DNA from: JADFQT01 sp965216025
GTDB lineage: Bacteria; Chloroflexota; Dehalococcoidia; Lucifugimonadales; UBA3495
Length of the DNA stretch: 64,000 nucleotides
Reading direction: 5' to 3'
Assembly (NCBI GenBank): GCA_965216025.1
Contig: CBDCEX010000018.1
Span: 124,001-188,000, forward strand
Both the position numbers and the translations under genes were made by a program. The notes below the pieces were generated by a model. That model had not been told where the DNA came from, did no database searches, and saw only the letters and a program-made list of their open reading frames with translations. Below are positions 42,648 to 51,996 of this stretch, one piece after another; within the stretch, counting starts at the first letter, position 1, and each line of letters begins with the position of its first letter.

Positions 42648-43112
42648 ATGCCCAGACGGCCAAGAAGGCACACCATCACTCAAAACAACAACAACAACCC
42701 CCATGAACACACGGTTGTGGAAATACTGGTCTGCCCTGGAGATTCCCCACTCCGCAGGAACGCAGAGGTATGCGCCTGCGGAGCCGAACGGCTCGTGGAC
42801 CTGGAAGGGAACCCCGTCGGCGCCCGGTCAATATGGAAACCGATACGAGATCTGGACCGAATCGGGTACACCGAGCTCACCCAAGACGGGTTCGGCTTCA
42901 CCATCAACAACCGACCCGAAGACTCCCGCAGACTGACAGTGGGCACCCAGGTGACGGTGCTCCGCTACTCCCGGGAGACCAACACCCCCATCAAGGTGCT
43001 GGGGAAAATAACAGACGTGGACCAGGCCAGGGCAAGATTCGCCGTCGCCCAGGCCGACCAGGAGGACCTGCTCCGGGAAGGAACGCCCGTCTACCTGGAA
43101 CCCTCCGATTGA
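42648..43112 (+). CDS. Hypothetical protein, 154 aa
   Basis: GGGGAGCACTG precedes the ATG. Arg-rich start with an Asn run (QNNNNNPHE), then LVCPGDSPLRRNAEVCACG (possible zinc site) and a beta-rich domain: VGTQVTVLRYSRETNTPIKV, LGKITDVDQARARFAVAQ, like an OB or SH3-type barrel. Appears complete. Confidence 0.6.
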   Translation: MPRRPRRHTITQNNNNNPHEHTVVEILVCPGDSPLRRNAEVCACGAERLVDLEGNPVGARSIWKPIRDLDRIGYTELTQDGFGFTINNRPEDSRRLTVGTQVTVLRYSRETNTPIKVLGKITDVDQARARFAVAQADQEDLLREGTPVYLEPSD

Positions 43113-43127
43113 CCGGGACCGGTTACC

Positions 43128-43276
43128 TAAACTAAAGCCAAGGTGAAATGCGCAGATGGCGGGGGTCAGACGACGGAGCCGGGTCATTCTCCAAGTACGG
43201 ATAAGAGGGATTCACCGGCGCAACCCAGCTGATCATCATCGCCACTTAAATGCACATTCCACCTTGGCTTTAGTTT
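43128..43276. mobile_element. IS630-derived MITE, 149 bp
   Basis: Ends TAAACTAAAGCCAAGGTG and its inverted copy CACCTTGGCTTTAGTTTA (with one extra base difference) match the IS630 terminal repeats of this window. No coding sequence, TA at both ends. Confidence 0.75.
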
Positions 43277-43333
43277 AGGAGCGAATTATCAGCTAACTTT
43301 ATCCATCGGCGCTACCCATTAAACGTGAGGGAC

Positions 43334-43434
43334 CATCATCACCTCCAACCTGGTCTACTCGGAGTGGGAACGCCTTCGCCAACCCCATGGCCACCGACGC
43401 AGCCATCGACCGGGGGGTCCACCGCACCATAATC
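43334..43434 (+). pseudogene. IstB fragment
   Basis: TIITSNLVYSEWER, then after a frameshift FANPMATDAAIDRGVHRTII, corresponds to the C-terminal third of IstB-type ATPases, of a lineage other than the intact IstB at 45521. Confidence 0.6.
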
Positions 43435-43435
43435 C

Positions 43436-44160
43436 TAAACCAAAGCCAAGGTGGGAACTACATTTTGCAGCGATGGCAAAGGCGTGGCAGTTTTCATCAT
43501 CAGTGCGTCGGCTCGGGCTTGTAAAAGGGTTCGGCAGCGATGTTTCACTTCATCCTTACGGTGAGCTAGCCCGCCGAAGAATACATACATCTTCTCTTGG
43601 ACTTTGGCTTTTGTTCCCAGGCATTCGTTGGCCGTGACCTCTTCCCTGGCCCAGTCCCAGACGCCTTCGTAGGCATTGAAGTCTGGGCTGTAGGCCGGTA
43701 AGGCCACCAACCTCAGATGCAAGTCAGGAGTGGCCAGATAGCTGCGAATCGCTTCACCTCGGTGGGCTGGCCCATTGTCCCAAATCACTACCAGAGGTCC
43801 AGGATGGTTTTCTCGTAGCTGCTGTAAAAAGGCGGTGGAGGTCTCGGCAGTGCTGTTTCCAGCTATTTCCATGGCTTCCACCTCCCCACTCTCCAGACAA
43901 ACTCCCGAGTAGTAGCAGGCCTTCTCTCCCCACCGGGGACTGGTGGAGTCCACCAGCGCTGGCTCTCCCTTGAGCACCCATTTCCCCCTCAGGTCAGCAT
44001 CGGCCCGAAAGTGGGCTTCGTCCACGAAGAAGATTTTGCCCCCTATCCTTTCGGCCTCCTCTCGGATTTGGCTGTACTGGATAATAAAGGCTTTCCGCTC
44101 TTCATCCTTAGCTTTCAAGAGGCGTTTCTTGGGCCGCTTCAGCACAAAGCCCAGCCGCAG
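43436..44160 (-). pseudogene. IS630 copy B, transposase C-terminal half
   Basis: From the TIR at 43436 the transposase reads backwards without interruption: LGFVLKRPKKRLLKAKDEER, IFFVDEAHFRADADLRGKWV, VVIWDNGPAHRGEAIRSYLA and DFNAYEGVWDWAREE (DDE). The last residues (VPTLALV) are encoded by the TIR itself. The N-terminal half is replaced by a DUF262 gene at about 44160. Best-preserved version of this half in the window. Confidence 0.85.
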
Positions 44161-44696
44161 CAAAGTATCTCGACAGCATTGAACGAGCGGACCTATCGGA
44201 GGCCTTTTGGGGAGTGGGATTGCCACAGCAGATGGACACCTCGGTGGCCAGTAGCCCCTATTTCAACGTCTTTCTCGCAAGTCAGGTTAAGGCGAACAAC
44301 AAGGGGTTCCTGTCGCGCGACCTTACCGTGCGCGATCTTCTTGAAGGCCAGTGGAATGTGCACCATGTTTTTCCGAGAAGTTATTTGCAAAAAAATGGCC
44401 TCCAGCGTGGCCGCTACAATCAGATTGCCAACTATGTAATCATGCAGAGCGAGATCAACATCGCAATCGGGGCGCAGCCGCCCGCAACCTACTTTTCCAA
44501 CCTGCTGGAGCAATGCAGAACCGGAGTGACTCGCTACGGAGGAATAATCGATTCCGACCAATTGCAGGAGAATCTTGCTGTTCACTGCATCCCTGGCGGC
44601 ATGGAATCGGCAAGCGTCGAAGGTTACGATGAGTTTCTCCAGGAACGTAGGAAACTGATGGCAACCAAGATAAGAAGATACTACAGCACGCTGTGA
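44157..44696 (+). pseudogene. DUF262 / GmrSD-type HNH protein, C-terminal part
   Basis: About 179 residues without start. AAKYLDSIERADLSEAF and WNVHHVFPRSYLQKNGLQRG, then IANYVIMQSEINIAIGAQPP, is the HNH-type end of DUF262/DUF1524 proteins (GmrSD-like modification-dependent restriction). The N-terminal ParB-like half is lost at the IS630 junction. Confidence 0.75.
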
Positions 44697-44780
44697 GAAT
44701 CCGTTCCCAGGGTGGCTTCCGCGTGTCCTCTACTACGGTGACAGTCGAAACCTCAATGTGGGCGTGCTCCCTCCCTGATA

Positions 44781-45524
44781 GCTTCTTTCCAGGGAGAGAG
44801 CTTTGAGGCGCTGAACGCCCACCTGGAGCGGCGCTGCCTGGCGCGGATGGATGCCAGGTTGAGGGGTCACTCAGAGAGCATAGGTCAACGGATGGAACGG
44901 GACCTGGAGGCCCTGCTGCCCCCTCCGGCAGCAGCCTACGACGCCTGTGACAAACAGGCGGGGCGGGTGAGTTCCCTGTCATTGGTCCGGTACAAGACCA
45001 ACGACTACTCGGTGCCGGTGGCCTACGGGTACCGGGACGTGCTGGTAAAAGGCTACGTGGCTGAGGTGGTGATCAGCTGCGGATCGGAGATCATCGCCCG
45101 CCACCTGCGTTCCTACCAGCGGGACGACTTCGTCTACGACCCCATCCACTACCTGCCGCTCTTGGAGCAGAAGACGGGGGCCCTGGACCAGGCCGCTCCC
45201 CAGCAGGGGTGGAACCTGCCCCAGGAGTTCGGCACCCTGCGCCTCCTCCTGGAGTCCAAGATGGGACGGAGGGGCAAGCGGGAATTCGTGCAGGTGCTGC
45301 GACTTCTGGAAAATTTCTCCCACCAGGAAGTCCACCACGCCGTGCAGGACGCCCTCCGGCTGGGCGCCATCAGTTTTGATGCCGTGAAGCACCTGCTGCT
45401 GTGTCACCTGGAAGGACGACCCCCCAGGCTTGACCTGGACCTCTATCCCTACCTGCCCCGGGTCAGCGTGAAGACCACCAGCGCCACGGACTACCTGGCC
45501 CTCCTGCCGGGGAGGGCGGCATGA
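44781..45524 (+). pseudogene. istA: IS21 transposase IstA, C-terminal part
   Basis: FEALNAHLERRCLARMDARL, YKTNDYSVPVAYGYRDVLVK and a long C-terminal domain match IstA. The catalytic N-terminal half is missing, so transposition cannot start here. Its stop overlaps istB (ATGA). Confidence 0.85.
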
Positions 45525-46303
45525 GCAACCGGTCCACGCTGCTCCTGGAACACCACCTGAAGGAACTACGGCTTCCCACCTTCCTCAGGGAGTACCGCAA
45601 GCTGGCCGCCCAGTGCGCCGCCGAGAATGTGGACCACCCTGACTACCTGCTGCGTCTCTCCGAACTGGAACTCATTGACCGACACCAGCGCATGGTGCAG
45701 CGCCGGATCCGGGCCGCCCGTTTCCCTGCCGTCAAAAGCCTGGACACCTTCGACTTCCTGGCCATACCCTCGGTGAACAAACAACTGGTCATGGAACTGG
45801 CCCGGTGTGAATACATCGAGCATAGGGAGAATGTCATCGCCGTCGGCAACAGTGGCACCGGCAAGACCCACGTGGCCCTGGGTCTGGGCCTGGCCGCCTG
45901 CCAAAAGGGAATGTCCGTAGGCTTCACCACCGCCGCGGCCCTGGTCCACGAGCTCATGGAGGCCAGGGACGACCGCCGGCTGCTCAACCTGCAGCGGCAA
46001 CTGGCCCGCCTCAGGCTTCTCATCATCGACGAGTTGGGCTTCGTCCCCCTCTCCACCACCGGTGCGGAACTCCTCTTCGAGGTCTTCAGCCAGCGCTACG
46101 AACGGGGCTCCGTCCTGGTCACCACCAACCTGCCCTTCGACGAGTGGACCGACGTGTTCGGCTCCGAGAGGCTCACCGGCGCTCTGCTTGACCGGCTCAC
46201 CCACCACGTTCACATCCTGGAGATGAACGGCGACAGCTACCGCCTCAAGCACAGCCGGCAGAACGCCGCCTCCCAGGTATCGGATGATCCGGTCGACTCC
46301 TGA
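45521..46303 (+). CDS. istB: IS21 helper ATPase IstB
   Basis: 260 residues, complete. Walker A GNSGTGKT (about 109-116), Walker B LLIIDELGF, sensor VTTNLPFDEW and LDRLTHHVHIL. AAA+ ATPase that assists IstA. Right end of IS21 probably near 46430 (GGTACACCTTCTCGCCGCCC). Confidence 0.9.
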   Translation: MSNRSTLLLEHHLKELRLPTFLREYRKLAAQCAAENVDHPDYLLRLSELELIDRHQRMVQRRIRAARFPAVKSLDTFDFLAIPSVNKQLVMELARCEYIEHRENVIAVGNSGTGKTHVALGLGLAACQKGMSVGFTTAAALVHELMEARDDRRLLNLQRQLARLRLLIIDELGFVPLSTTGAELLFEVFSQRYERGSVLVTTNLPFDEWTDVFGSERLTGALLDRLTHHVHILEMNGDSYRLKHSRQNAASQVSDDPVDS

Positions 46304-46501
46304 CTCACTCCGGAACTGCGGACCCCTGCTCCTGACCTGATCCCACCCGGCTCCCAATTCAGTCCTTTCTCATCGTGCCGGTGGTACACGATTCCTCCGC
46401 CGCAGTGGTACACCTTCTCGCCGCCCTTGACACCACTCGTTGATGAAGACGACGTGGTTAGCTTCAGTCAGTGTCAACCCTTCGCCTCCTACTCTACTTG
46501 A

Positions 46502-46816
46502 GCACAAGAGCTCTCCAACATCATCGCGGAGTTCAACAAGACCTGGAGAGGGAAGTTCTCGGACAGCAAACGGGTCGAGGAAGTACTCAGCCGGATACCC
46601 GACCAGGTCCTGGAGGACCAGCAGTACCAGAATGCCCGTAGGAACTCGGGACGGCAGAACGCCCAGGTCGAGCTGGGTTCTGCTCTGCGGAGGCTGATCA
46701 CCTCAATGGTGAGGTGCCACACGGAGCTCTACAAAGCCTACACGGAGGACGGAGAGTTCCAGGAGTGGCTCAACGGAGAGATGTTCCGGGTGACGTACCG
46801 GGACGTGGGATCCTGA
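46502..46816 (+). pseudogene. hsdR: Type I restriction endonuclease HsdR, C-terminal fragment
   Basis: 105 codons: LSNIIAEFNKTWRGKFSDSK, YQNARRNSGRQNAQVELGSA, then HTELYKAYTEDGEFQEWLNG and EMFRVTY, the conserved end of HsdR. No start; the motor and nuclease domains are missing. Fits the hsdS/ymh fragments near 11 kb as debris of a type I system. Confidence 0.75.
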
Positions 46817-46977
46817 CTAATTAAGGGACAACCCTGACGTAGAAGTCCACGATCAGTTGTGAACCAACGAGTCCCAGGACTAGACGTTGGCGTAAGGTTA
46901 GATGTGGGCTGAGTTGCACAAGCTACGGCGATAACAACTAGAAGAGCTGGTATCATCTGCGCCAGTCGGGTGTTCAT
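46738..46977 (-). pseudogene. Lipoprotein signal-peptide fragment
   Basis: MNTRLAQMIPALLVVIAVAC is a good lipoprotein signal (lipobox AVAC), followed by a Thr/Pro spacer. The frame then runs antisense through the hsdR end, so the mature protein is lost. Confidence 0.5.
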
Positions 46978-46996
46978 GGCCAGCAATATCGCCATC

Positions 46997-47016
46997 TAAA
47001 CCAAAGCCAAGGTGGG
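46997..47016. mobile_element. IS630 end remnant
   Basis: TAAACCAAAGCCAAGGTGGG alone, 20 bases before a pyrimidine-poor stretch; no transposase follows. Confidence 0.7.
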
Positions 47017-47082
47017 GGGAAGTTGCACCCTACTACCATTCTGTGCAACCGGATTTGGGGGATAGGGGATATATGAAGGAGT

Positions 47083-47274
47083 TTAATAATTGGATATTAG
47101 CCCAGTTCCCCTCGGGTGGGGGCGAGCCGGTGATGTTGGCCTTGGCGTCGGTCGCGGCTCAGGTTCCGGCCTTGGGGGTGGCTCAGGGATGGTGTCCTTG
47201 CTGACTTTGTTTCGTTCCAACATCAGGTACCTCATGATGCTATTTAAGGATTGATTTGCCGTTCCAGTAGAGAT
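47083..47274 (-). CDS. Pro-rich C-terminal reading, doubtful
   Basis: A minus frame gives RYLMLERNKVSKDTIPEPPP and a PEPEPRPTPRPTSP run. Could be the end of a surface protein cut by the element at 47320, but there is no independent support. Confidence 0.25.
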   Translation of the reverse strand: MSTGTANQSLNSIMRYLMLERNKVSKDTIPEPPPRPEPEPRPTPRPTSPARPHPRGTGLISNY

Positions 47275-47319
47275 TGAACAAATAGAGAAAACGCCGTAAT
47301 GGCAGCTTCTCCTAACCTC

Positions 47320-47501
47320 GACTTTGTACAAAAGCCAGTAACCATAAACCAGTAACAATGGAATTGGTGCGCCGCCATCTGTGGATGTCGTCTGGGGGTT
47401 TTTCAATGTCTAGGCGCGACAGCGACATTGAAAAAGTCCCAGCCGCCCTATACGACCGCCTCACAGATACGCCCACCTACGCGGCTCGAATGTACAAAGT
47501 C
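47320..47501. mobile_element. 182-bp MITE-like element
   Basis: GACTTTGTACA at 47320 and its exact inverse at 47491-47501. The same end (GCTGGACTTTGTACA) occurs alone at 9514. Contains a perfect 12-bp hairpin (47399-47435). Confidence 0.5.
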
Positions 47502-47504
47502 CAG

Positions 47505-47816
47505 CTAACGTTTCATTGAGCTGAAGCAATCGCTACAGTATACTGGCCGGTCGCCACGCGGTCTAAATGGAACCATAGTGTCAGCCCCGCACTGAGCGCA
47601 AACTGCTGGATGCATTTCTCGTGGTGCCCCGCCGAAACCGCCGAAACCGCCGGACCCGCCGGACCCTCCTTGCTGGCTCCTACGATCTGCACGGCATTGG
47701 GAACAGCGACTCGGTTCATTGGTAAATCCCCTGGAAGCGAAGAACTCCTGCTCGCCGACGGTGAAGGTAAAATTAGACCCGCATTCCACGCAGCTGAGCG
47801 TCTTGTCTGAAAGCAT
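47505..47816 (-). CDS. Zinc-ribbon protein with Gly-rich linker
   Basis: 103 residues from ATG 47816 (GGAG 9 bases upstream). MLSDKTLSCVECGSNFTFTV, then EPSRCSQCRADRR, a GGSGGSGGFGGFGG linker and VCAQCGADTMVPF..VYCSDC. Two CxxC zinc knuckle pairs flank the linker; typical of small Chloroflexota zinc-ribbon proteins. Probably nucleic-acid binding. Confidence 0.75.
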   Translation of the reverse strand: MLSDKTLSCVECGSNFTFTVGEQEFFASRGFTNEPSRCSQCRADRRSQQGGSGGSGGFGGFGGAPREMHPAVCAQCGADTMVPFRPRGDRPVYCSDCFSSMKR

Positions 47817-48122
47817 GCTGATGATCTCCAAAGCGTTTTGCGTTGGCGCAGCCGAAGTCATACAATTCTAACAAAGTGGGACGACACTTACTATGGTGAG
47901 TGACGTTTCAGTAAACAGTCGTCCAGAGGCAAAACAGGTTGACCGAGCCACCACTAACTAAGGTGGACCCGGTCAGTTGGACAGAATTAAAGCAGAGTTA
48001 AGTGAGGGTCCTGCCAGTGATTCTGACCCTTCTCCCGGTGCACACCTCCTATCCTTCGAATCTTCCGACCGGACATCTTGTTCTCCGTGGAACAGCTCGG
48101 CAGGGGTCTGGTAGCCCAGAGC

Positions 48123-48960
48123 CTAATGGGGTCTCAGCTTGTTGTAGAACCGGAAGTAGGCTCCCAGTTCCCGTCGGGCCTCGACGGCGTTGACGTAGGC
48201 TTTCAGGTAGACCTCCTCGTACTTCACCGTCCGCCACAGCCGCTCCACGAAGATGTTGTCGGAGTACCGGCCCTTCCCGTCCATGCTGATCTTCACGCCT
48301 CGGTCCTGAAGGACCTGGGTGAACTCCCGGCTGCTGAACTGACTGCCTTGGCCGGTGTTGAACACCTCGGGCCTGCCCCCGGCCAGCGCCTCCGCAAGCG
48401 CCTCGGCGCAAAAGCCCGCCTCCAGCGTGTTGGACAATCACCAGGCCACCACGTACCGGCTGTGCCAGTCCATCACCGCCACCAGGTAGAGGAATCCCCG
48501 GGCTATGGGCAGGTAGGTGATGTCGGCCGCCCACACCTGATTGGGCCGGGTGATCCTGGTGTTCCTCACCAGGTAGGGATAGACCCGATGCTCCGGCGCC
48601 GGTTGGCTGGTCCTGGGACGCCTGTAGATGGCCCGCAGCCCCATGACTCTCATCAGCCGTTGAACCCTCTTCCGGCTTACCGGTATCCCCCGCCTCTCCA
48701 GCCAGGCCTTCATCCACCTGGATCCGTAGAAAGGGGTCTCCAGGTACTGCCGGTCGATCTTACCCATCAGGGACAGGTCCTCTTCGGAGACTGCCTTGGG
48801 ACGGTAGTAGAGGCTGGAACGGCTCACCTTCAGCAGGGCGCACTGCCGCACTATCGGCAACTTCGGGTGTTCCCGGGCCACCATCTCCCGCCGCCGGCCC
48901 GGACTCATGGACCGGACCTCTCCGCCAAGAAATCCCGCTCCACCTTGAGTTGCCCGATCT
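48123..48960 (-). pseudogene. IS3 orfB, two nonsense mutations
   Basis: Integrase core with YGSRWMKAWLERRG, NQVWAADITYLPI and VVAW, then a TGA where the family has CGA (at about 48435), then LSNTLEAGFCAE and NTGQGSQFSS. A second stop (TAG for CAG) follows NKLRPH. Not active. Confidence 0.85.
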
Positions 48961-49189
48961 CCTGGTACAGGCGGGCGATCAGGGCGGCGTCGCTCTTGGC
49001 CTTCCGGTCCTGACCGTTGCCGAAGACACCGGCGGCGCCATCGGTGAGGGCCTTCTTCCAAGCTTGAATCTGGCTGGGGTGGACCTCGTACCGGGCGGCC
49101 AGTTGGGCCACCGTCTCCTCACCCCGCACCGCCTCCAGGGCCACCTTGGCCTTGAAGGCCGGCCTGTGCTTTCTCCGTCCTTGGGACAT
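48905..49189 (-). CDS. IS3 orfA
   Basis: 94 residues: RRKHRPAFKAKVALEAVRGE with a helix-turn-helix, then a leucine-zipper-like end (LYQEIGQLKVERDFLAERS). Overlaps orfB, consistent with -1 frameshift expression in the family. Confidence 0.85.
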   Translation of the reverse strand: MSQGRRKHRPAFKAKVALEAVRGEETVAQLAARYEVHPSQIQAWKKALTDGAAGVFGNGQDRKAKSDAALIARLYQEIGQLKVERDFLAERSGP

Positions 49190-49404
49190 TTCCCACTCCT
49201 CCTTGGCAGTAACCGCTGCCCTCAGTTTAGGAGCAGGACTCTCGCTTAGCTACCTGTCCAGTTTCCCGGGTCCACCTCAGCAAGCGACGGCTTGCTTCAA
49301 CCGGTGCATTGCCGTTGTGCATGGTGGTGACCTGCAGCATCCAAACGGCGGCAGAAGACCCTGTGGGGCGTTCTCCACAGTAATTCAGGGGCTCCCGCTT
49401 ACCA

Positions 49405-49821
49405 TCAACTTCCGTCTGAGAACGGGTTTATCACCCGGAGTCCGTCGTAATCCTCCTGCTCGCTCATGTCCTCCGAGTACACCGCTTCGCAGCCCAGCAT
49501 CTTCGCTGCCGCCAGGATCGCGGCGTCCCAGTAGGACAGCCCGAACCTCTCCTTGATTTCGGTTGCCCTGTCGAACAGTTCCACCGTGATTTCCTGGGTC
49601 GGCAACGTCCTCAGCGGGCGCAGGAACTCCATGGCCTGCTCGTGGGTCAACCCTGCCGGTCCCTGGGGCCTTGTGGCCTGGTAGTAGAACTCCTGGAGGA
49701 CCTGGACGGACAGTGCCAGGTCCGGTTCCTTCAGGATCGTTTTCGCCATGGTCCTTTTGGGGGTGTCGGCCTCCCGGTTGCTCACGGCGTATATCAGGAC
49801 GTTGGTATCAGCGAGCCGCAT
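49405..49821 (-). CDS. PIN-domain toxin (VapC-like)
   Basis: 138 residues: MRLADTNVLIYAVSNREADT, VLQEFYYQATRP, SYWDAAILAAAKMLGCEAVY, then SEDM and VINPF. Asp/Glu residues of the PIN nuclease are all visible. Overlaps the upstream antitoxin by 14 bases. Confidence 0.9.
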   Translation of the reverse strand: MRLADTNVLIYAVSNREADTPKRTMAKTILKEPDLALSVQVLQEFYYQATRPQGPAGLTHEQAMEFLRPLRTLPTQEITVELFDRATEIKERFGLSYWDAAILAAAKMLGCEAVYSEDMSEQEDYDGLRVINPFSDGS

Positions 49822-50083
49822 CTCTGTCGTACATCTCTTCTCTGGTCAGGATTCTGCCGGTGTCCACGCCTATCCCTTCCCTCCTGAACCTCTCCAGCAC
49901 CTCATCAAGGAGCCGGGCTCGCCTCTGAGGCTCGGTCTCGGCCGGCTCCGGCTCTGCCGGATGTTGCAGCAGCGCGATCAAGAGGTCTCTCATCATCGCC
50001 GACACCGTGGTCCCGGTCTGGGCCGCCCTGATCCGCGCCAGCCGGTGGGTTTCGTCCTCGACCGACACGCTGATGGTCTTCAT
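49808..50083 (-). CDS. RHH antitoxin (VapB-like)
   Basis: 91 residues from ATG 50083 (an in-frame ATG at 50095 is possible). MKTISVSVEDETHRLARIRA, then TVSAMMRDLLIALL, a ribbon-helix-helix. Partner of the PIN toxin downstream. Confidence 0.85.
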   Translation of the reverse strand: MKTISVSVEDETHRLARIRAAQTGTTVSAMMRDLLIALLQHPAEPEPAETEPQRRARLLDEVLERFRREGIGVDTGRILTREEMYDRDAAR

Positions 50084-50281
50084 CACCTTCTCCACGATTT
50101 TATGGTCTTGTGTTCTTGTGGGTCTGCAGTTTACTCCGGCGGTGATGGTCCTTCAACTTGGATATGCCTCTGGTTCTCCGAACTGGGATATGCCTGCTTT
50201 GCTGCTCCCTGTTTCCGTCGGCAACCTGGGTCTCTTTTCCGAGTGAGCGCACATGTCAGCCAGTGCTTCCCCTGGGATGGG

Positions 50282-50977
50282 TGGTTCAAACCGCTCACCC
50301 TCTACGACTATAAACACCGCCTGGGGTTCGTCGCTGATGGAATACCCGACGAGTTGACCCGCGTTGTCGAATTTATGAACGAACAGATGTCGGGCATCGA
50401 AGTGCTGGCTGTCGAGATCAAGCAGTTTCGGGGCGCGGCGGGACAGACGTTGGTGCCGCGGGTTATCGGACGTACCGCTGCTCCTGGCAAGTCCTTGACG
50501 AGTGGGCGGAGGAGAACCAACCGTGATGAATTCCTGAATCGAATACCAAGCACGGTAGTTAAACAGGCAGCCAATCGTCTGTTAGATGTGGCCATTGAAT
50601 GTGGGGCTCAGCTCTCCTGGAGAAACGTTGGTGTTAGTATTCGTTGCCGCACTTCGGCTTTGCCTCGACCGCTTACGGTAGCATGGCTTTTCCCAACCCC
50701 TGCGCCCCACGGCTCAGCGGGGAACACGAACTTCAGATTTGGAGCGGGAAACTGGACTCCGGAGTTTTTCACAAAACTACCGGAAAACCTGCGGGACCTG
50801 CTGGAGAGTTGGGGGTCCCTGCCTCAGGGTCATTCTTTTGCATGGGATGTGTCCGCTCCCGGCCACAAGGCGTGAGCGTTATCCCATGAAGACGCAGCCA
50901 CGAACATCGATGCGCTATCGGAGCGTCTGGAAAACGTCATCCTCAGCTTGCAGCAGTTGCAGCCCACCCAAGAATAG
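50282..50977 (+). pseudogene. Nuclease-like protein, C-terminal half, interrupted
   Basis: HRLGFVADGIPDELTRVVEF, then MNEQMSGIEVLAVEIKQF, is a PD-(D/E)xK-type core (E-x-K) of a conserved bacterial family. The last section is broken: after SFAWDV a 30-base REP-like insert (50853-50886) adds a stop, and the true ending NIDALSERLENVILSLQQLQ resumes in another frame. The N-terminal half is also missing. Confidence 0.65.
50853..50886. repeat. REP-like insert
   Basis: GGCCACAAGGCGTGAGCGTT resembles the core of the 25310/25396 repeat (GGCCGCAAGGCGGGAGCGCC). It splits the preceding pseudogene. Confidence 0.55.
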
Positions 50978-51078
50978 TGTTTGCGGTGTAGAGATCGGGT
51001 AAAGTTGTTGTAAACGCAGAATCGCCAAGGCTGACTTTTGCCTTGCTTCGCAGGGCTCCCACATTCCCGAGTGGCCTA

Positions 51079-51996
51079 CTACACCAAAGCCAAGGTGGGA
51101 CCTACATGGTTGGCGTGATAAGAACTAGCAGGGGTTAGCCTGGGGAGGGCCTCGGCTCGTGCTTGCAAGACGGTCCGACACCGTTGCTTGACCTCGTCCG
51201 TCCGGTGAGCCAGCTGGTCAAAGAAGTGCCCCATCTTTTCCTGGACTGCGGCTTTCGTGGCCAAGCACAGGTTCGCGGTGACCTCTTCGCGCGCCCAGTC
51301 CCAGATCGCCTCGTCGGCATTGAAGTCCGGTCTATACCCAGGCAGGTTCACCAATCGGAGGCACAAGCCGGGAGTAGCCAGGTAGGCACGCAAGGCATCA
51401 CCATGATGGGCCGGGGCGTTGTCCCAGAGCACGTTGAGTGGTCCGGTGTGCTTCTCCCGCAGCTGCCTCAGGAAAGCCGTCGAAGTCTCGGCGTTGCTGT
51501 TTCCCTGCATTTCCATAACCTCCACCTCGCCGGTCTCCAGGCACACCGCCGAATAATAGCTGGCCTTTTCGCCCCACCGGGGGCTCGTCGAATCTACCAG
51601 GGCTGGCTCTCCCTTGAGAACCCATTTCCCCCGCAGGTCTGCATCCGCCCGGAAATGGGCTTCATCGGCGAAGAAGACCTTCGCCCCCACTTGTTGCGAT
51701 TCGGCAAAGAGTGCGGCGTACGCCGCCACGAAGGCTTCCCGCTTAGCCTCGTCGGCCTTCAGAAAATGTTTCTTCGGCCGTTTCAGGACAAACCCCATCC
51801 GGTGCAGGTAGTTCAGGCAACTGCTGCGGCTCAACGAAAATCCAAAGCGTTCCTGGACAAACCTGCGTACCACTTTCCAGTTCCAATTCGCCAGGTCGAT
51901 ACCTGCCCTTTCGGGCAAGGCCTGGACCGCAGCCTTCAGTTGGGCCTGTTGGCCCCCGTCGAGGGCGGGGGGACCCACCCGTCTGCTCGACGGCAA
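51079..51996 (-). CDS. IS630 transposase, second frame
   Basis: 305 residues with DDE: FFADEAHFRADADLRGKWVL, NVLWDNAPAHHGDALRAYLA, NADEAIWDWAREE. Reads through the right TIR (GPTLALV). Expressed as a fusion with the first frame through a frameshift at a C6 tract. Confidence 0.85.
   Translation of the reverse strand: MPSSRRVGPPALDGGQQAQLKAAVQALPERAGIDLANWNWKVVRRFVQERFGFSLSRSSCLNYLHRMGFVLKRPKKHFLKADEAKREAFVAAYAALFAESQQVGAKVFFADEAHFRADADLRGKWVLKGEPALVDSTSPRWGEKASYYSAVCLETGEVEVMEMQGNSNAETSTAFLRQLREKHTGPLNVLWDNAPAHHGDALRAYLATPGLCLRLVNLPGYRPDFNADEAIWDWAREEVTANLCLATKAAVQEKMGHFFDQLAHRTDEVKQRCRTVLQARAEALPRLTPASSYHANHVGPTLALV

Larger units (their letters stand above)
47961..49277. mobile_element. IS3-family element, degenerate
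   Basis: Ends AGGTGGACCCGG..TGGACAG at 47961 and the inverse CCCGGGTCCACCT at 49277. Carries orfA and a broken orfB on the minus strand. Confidence 0.8.

Noticed and set aside
48438..48960. Selenocysteine at the in-frame TGA of IS3 orfB
   Set aside because: A second nonsense codon follows and the family has Arg at this position, so decay is simpler.
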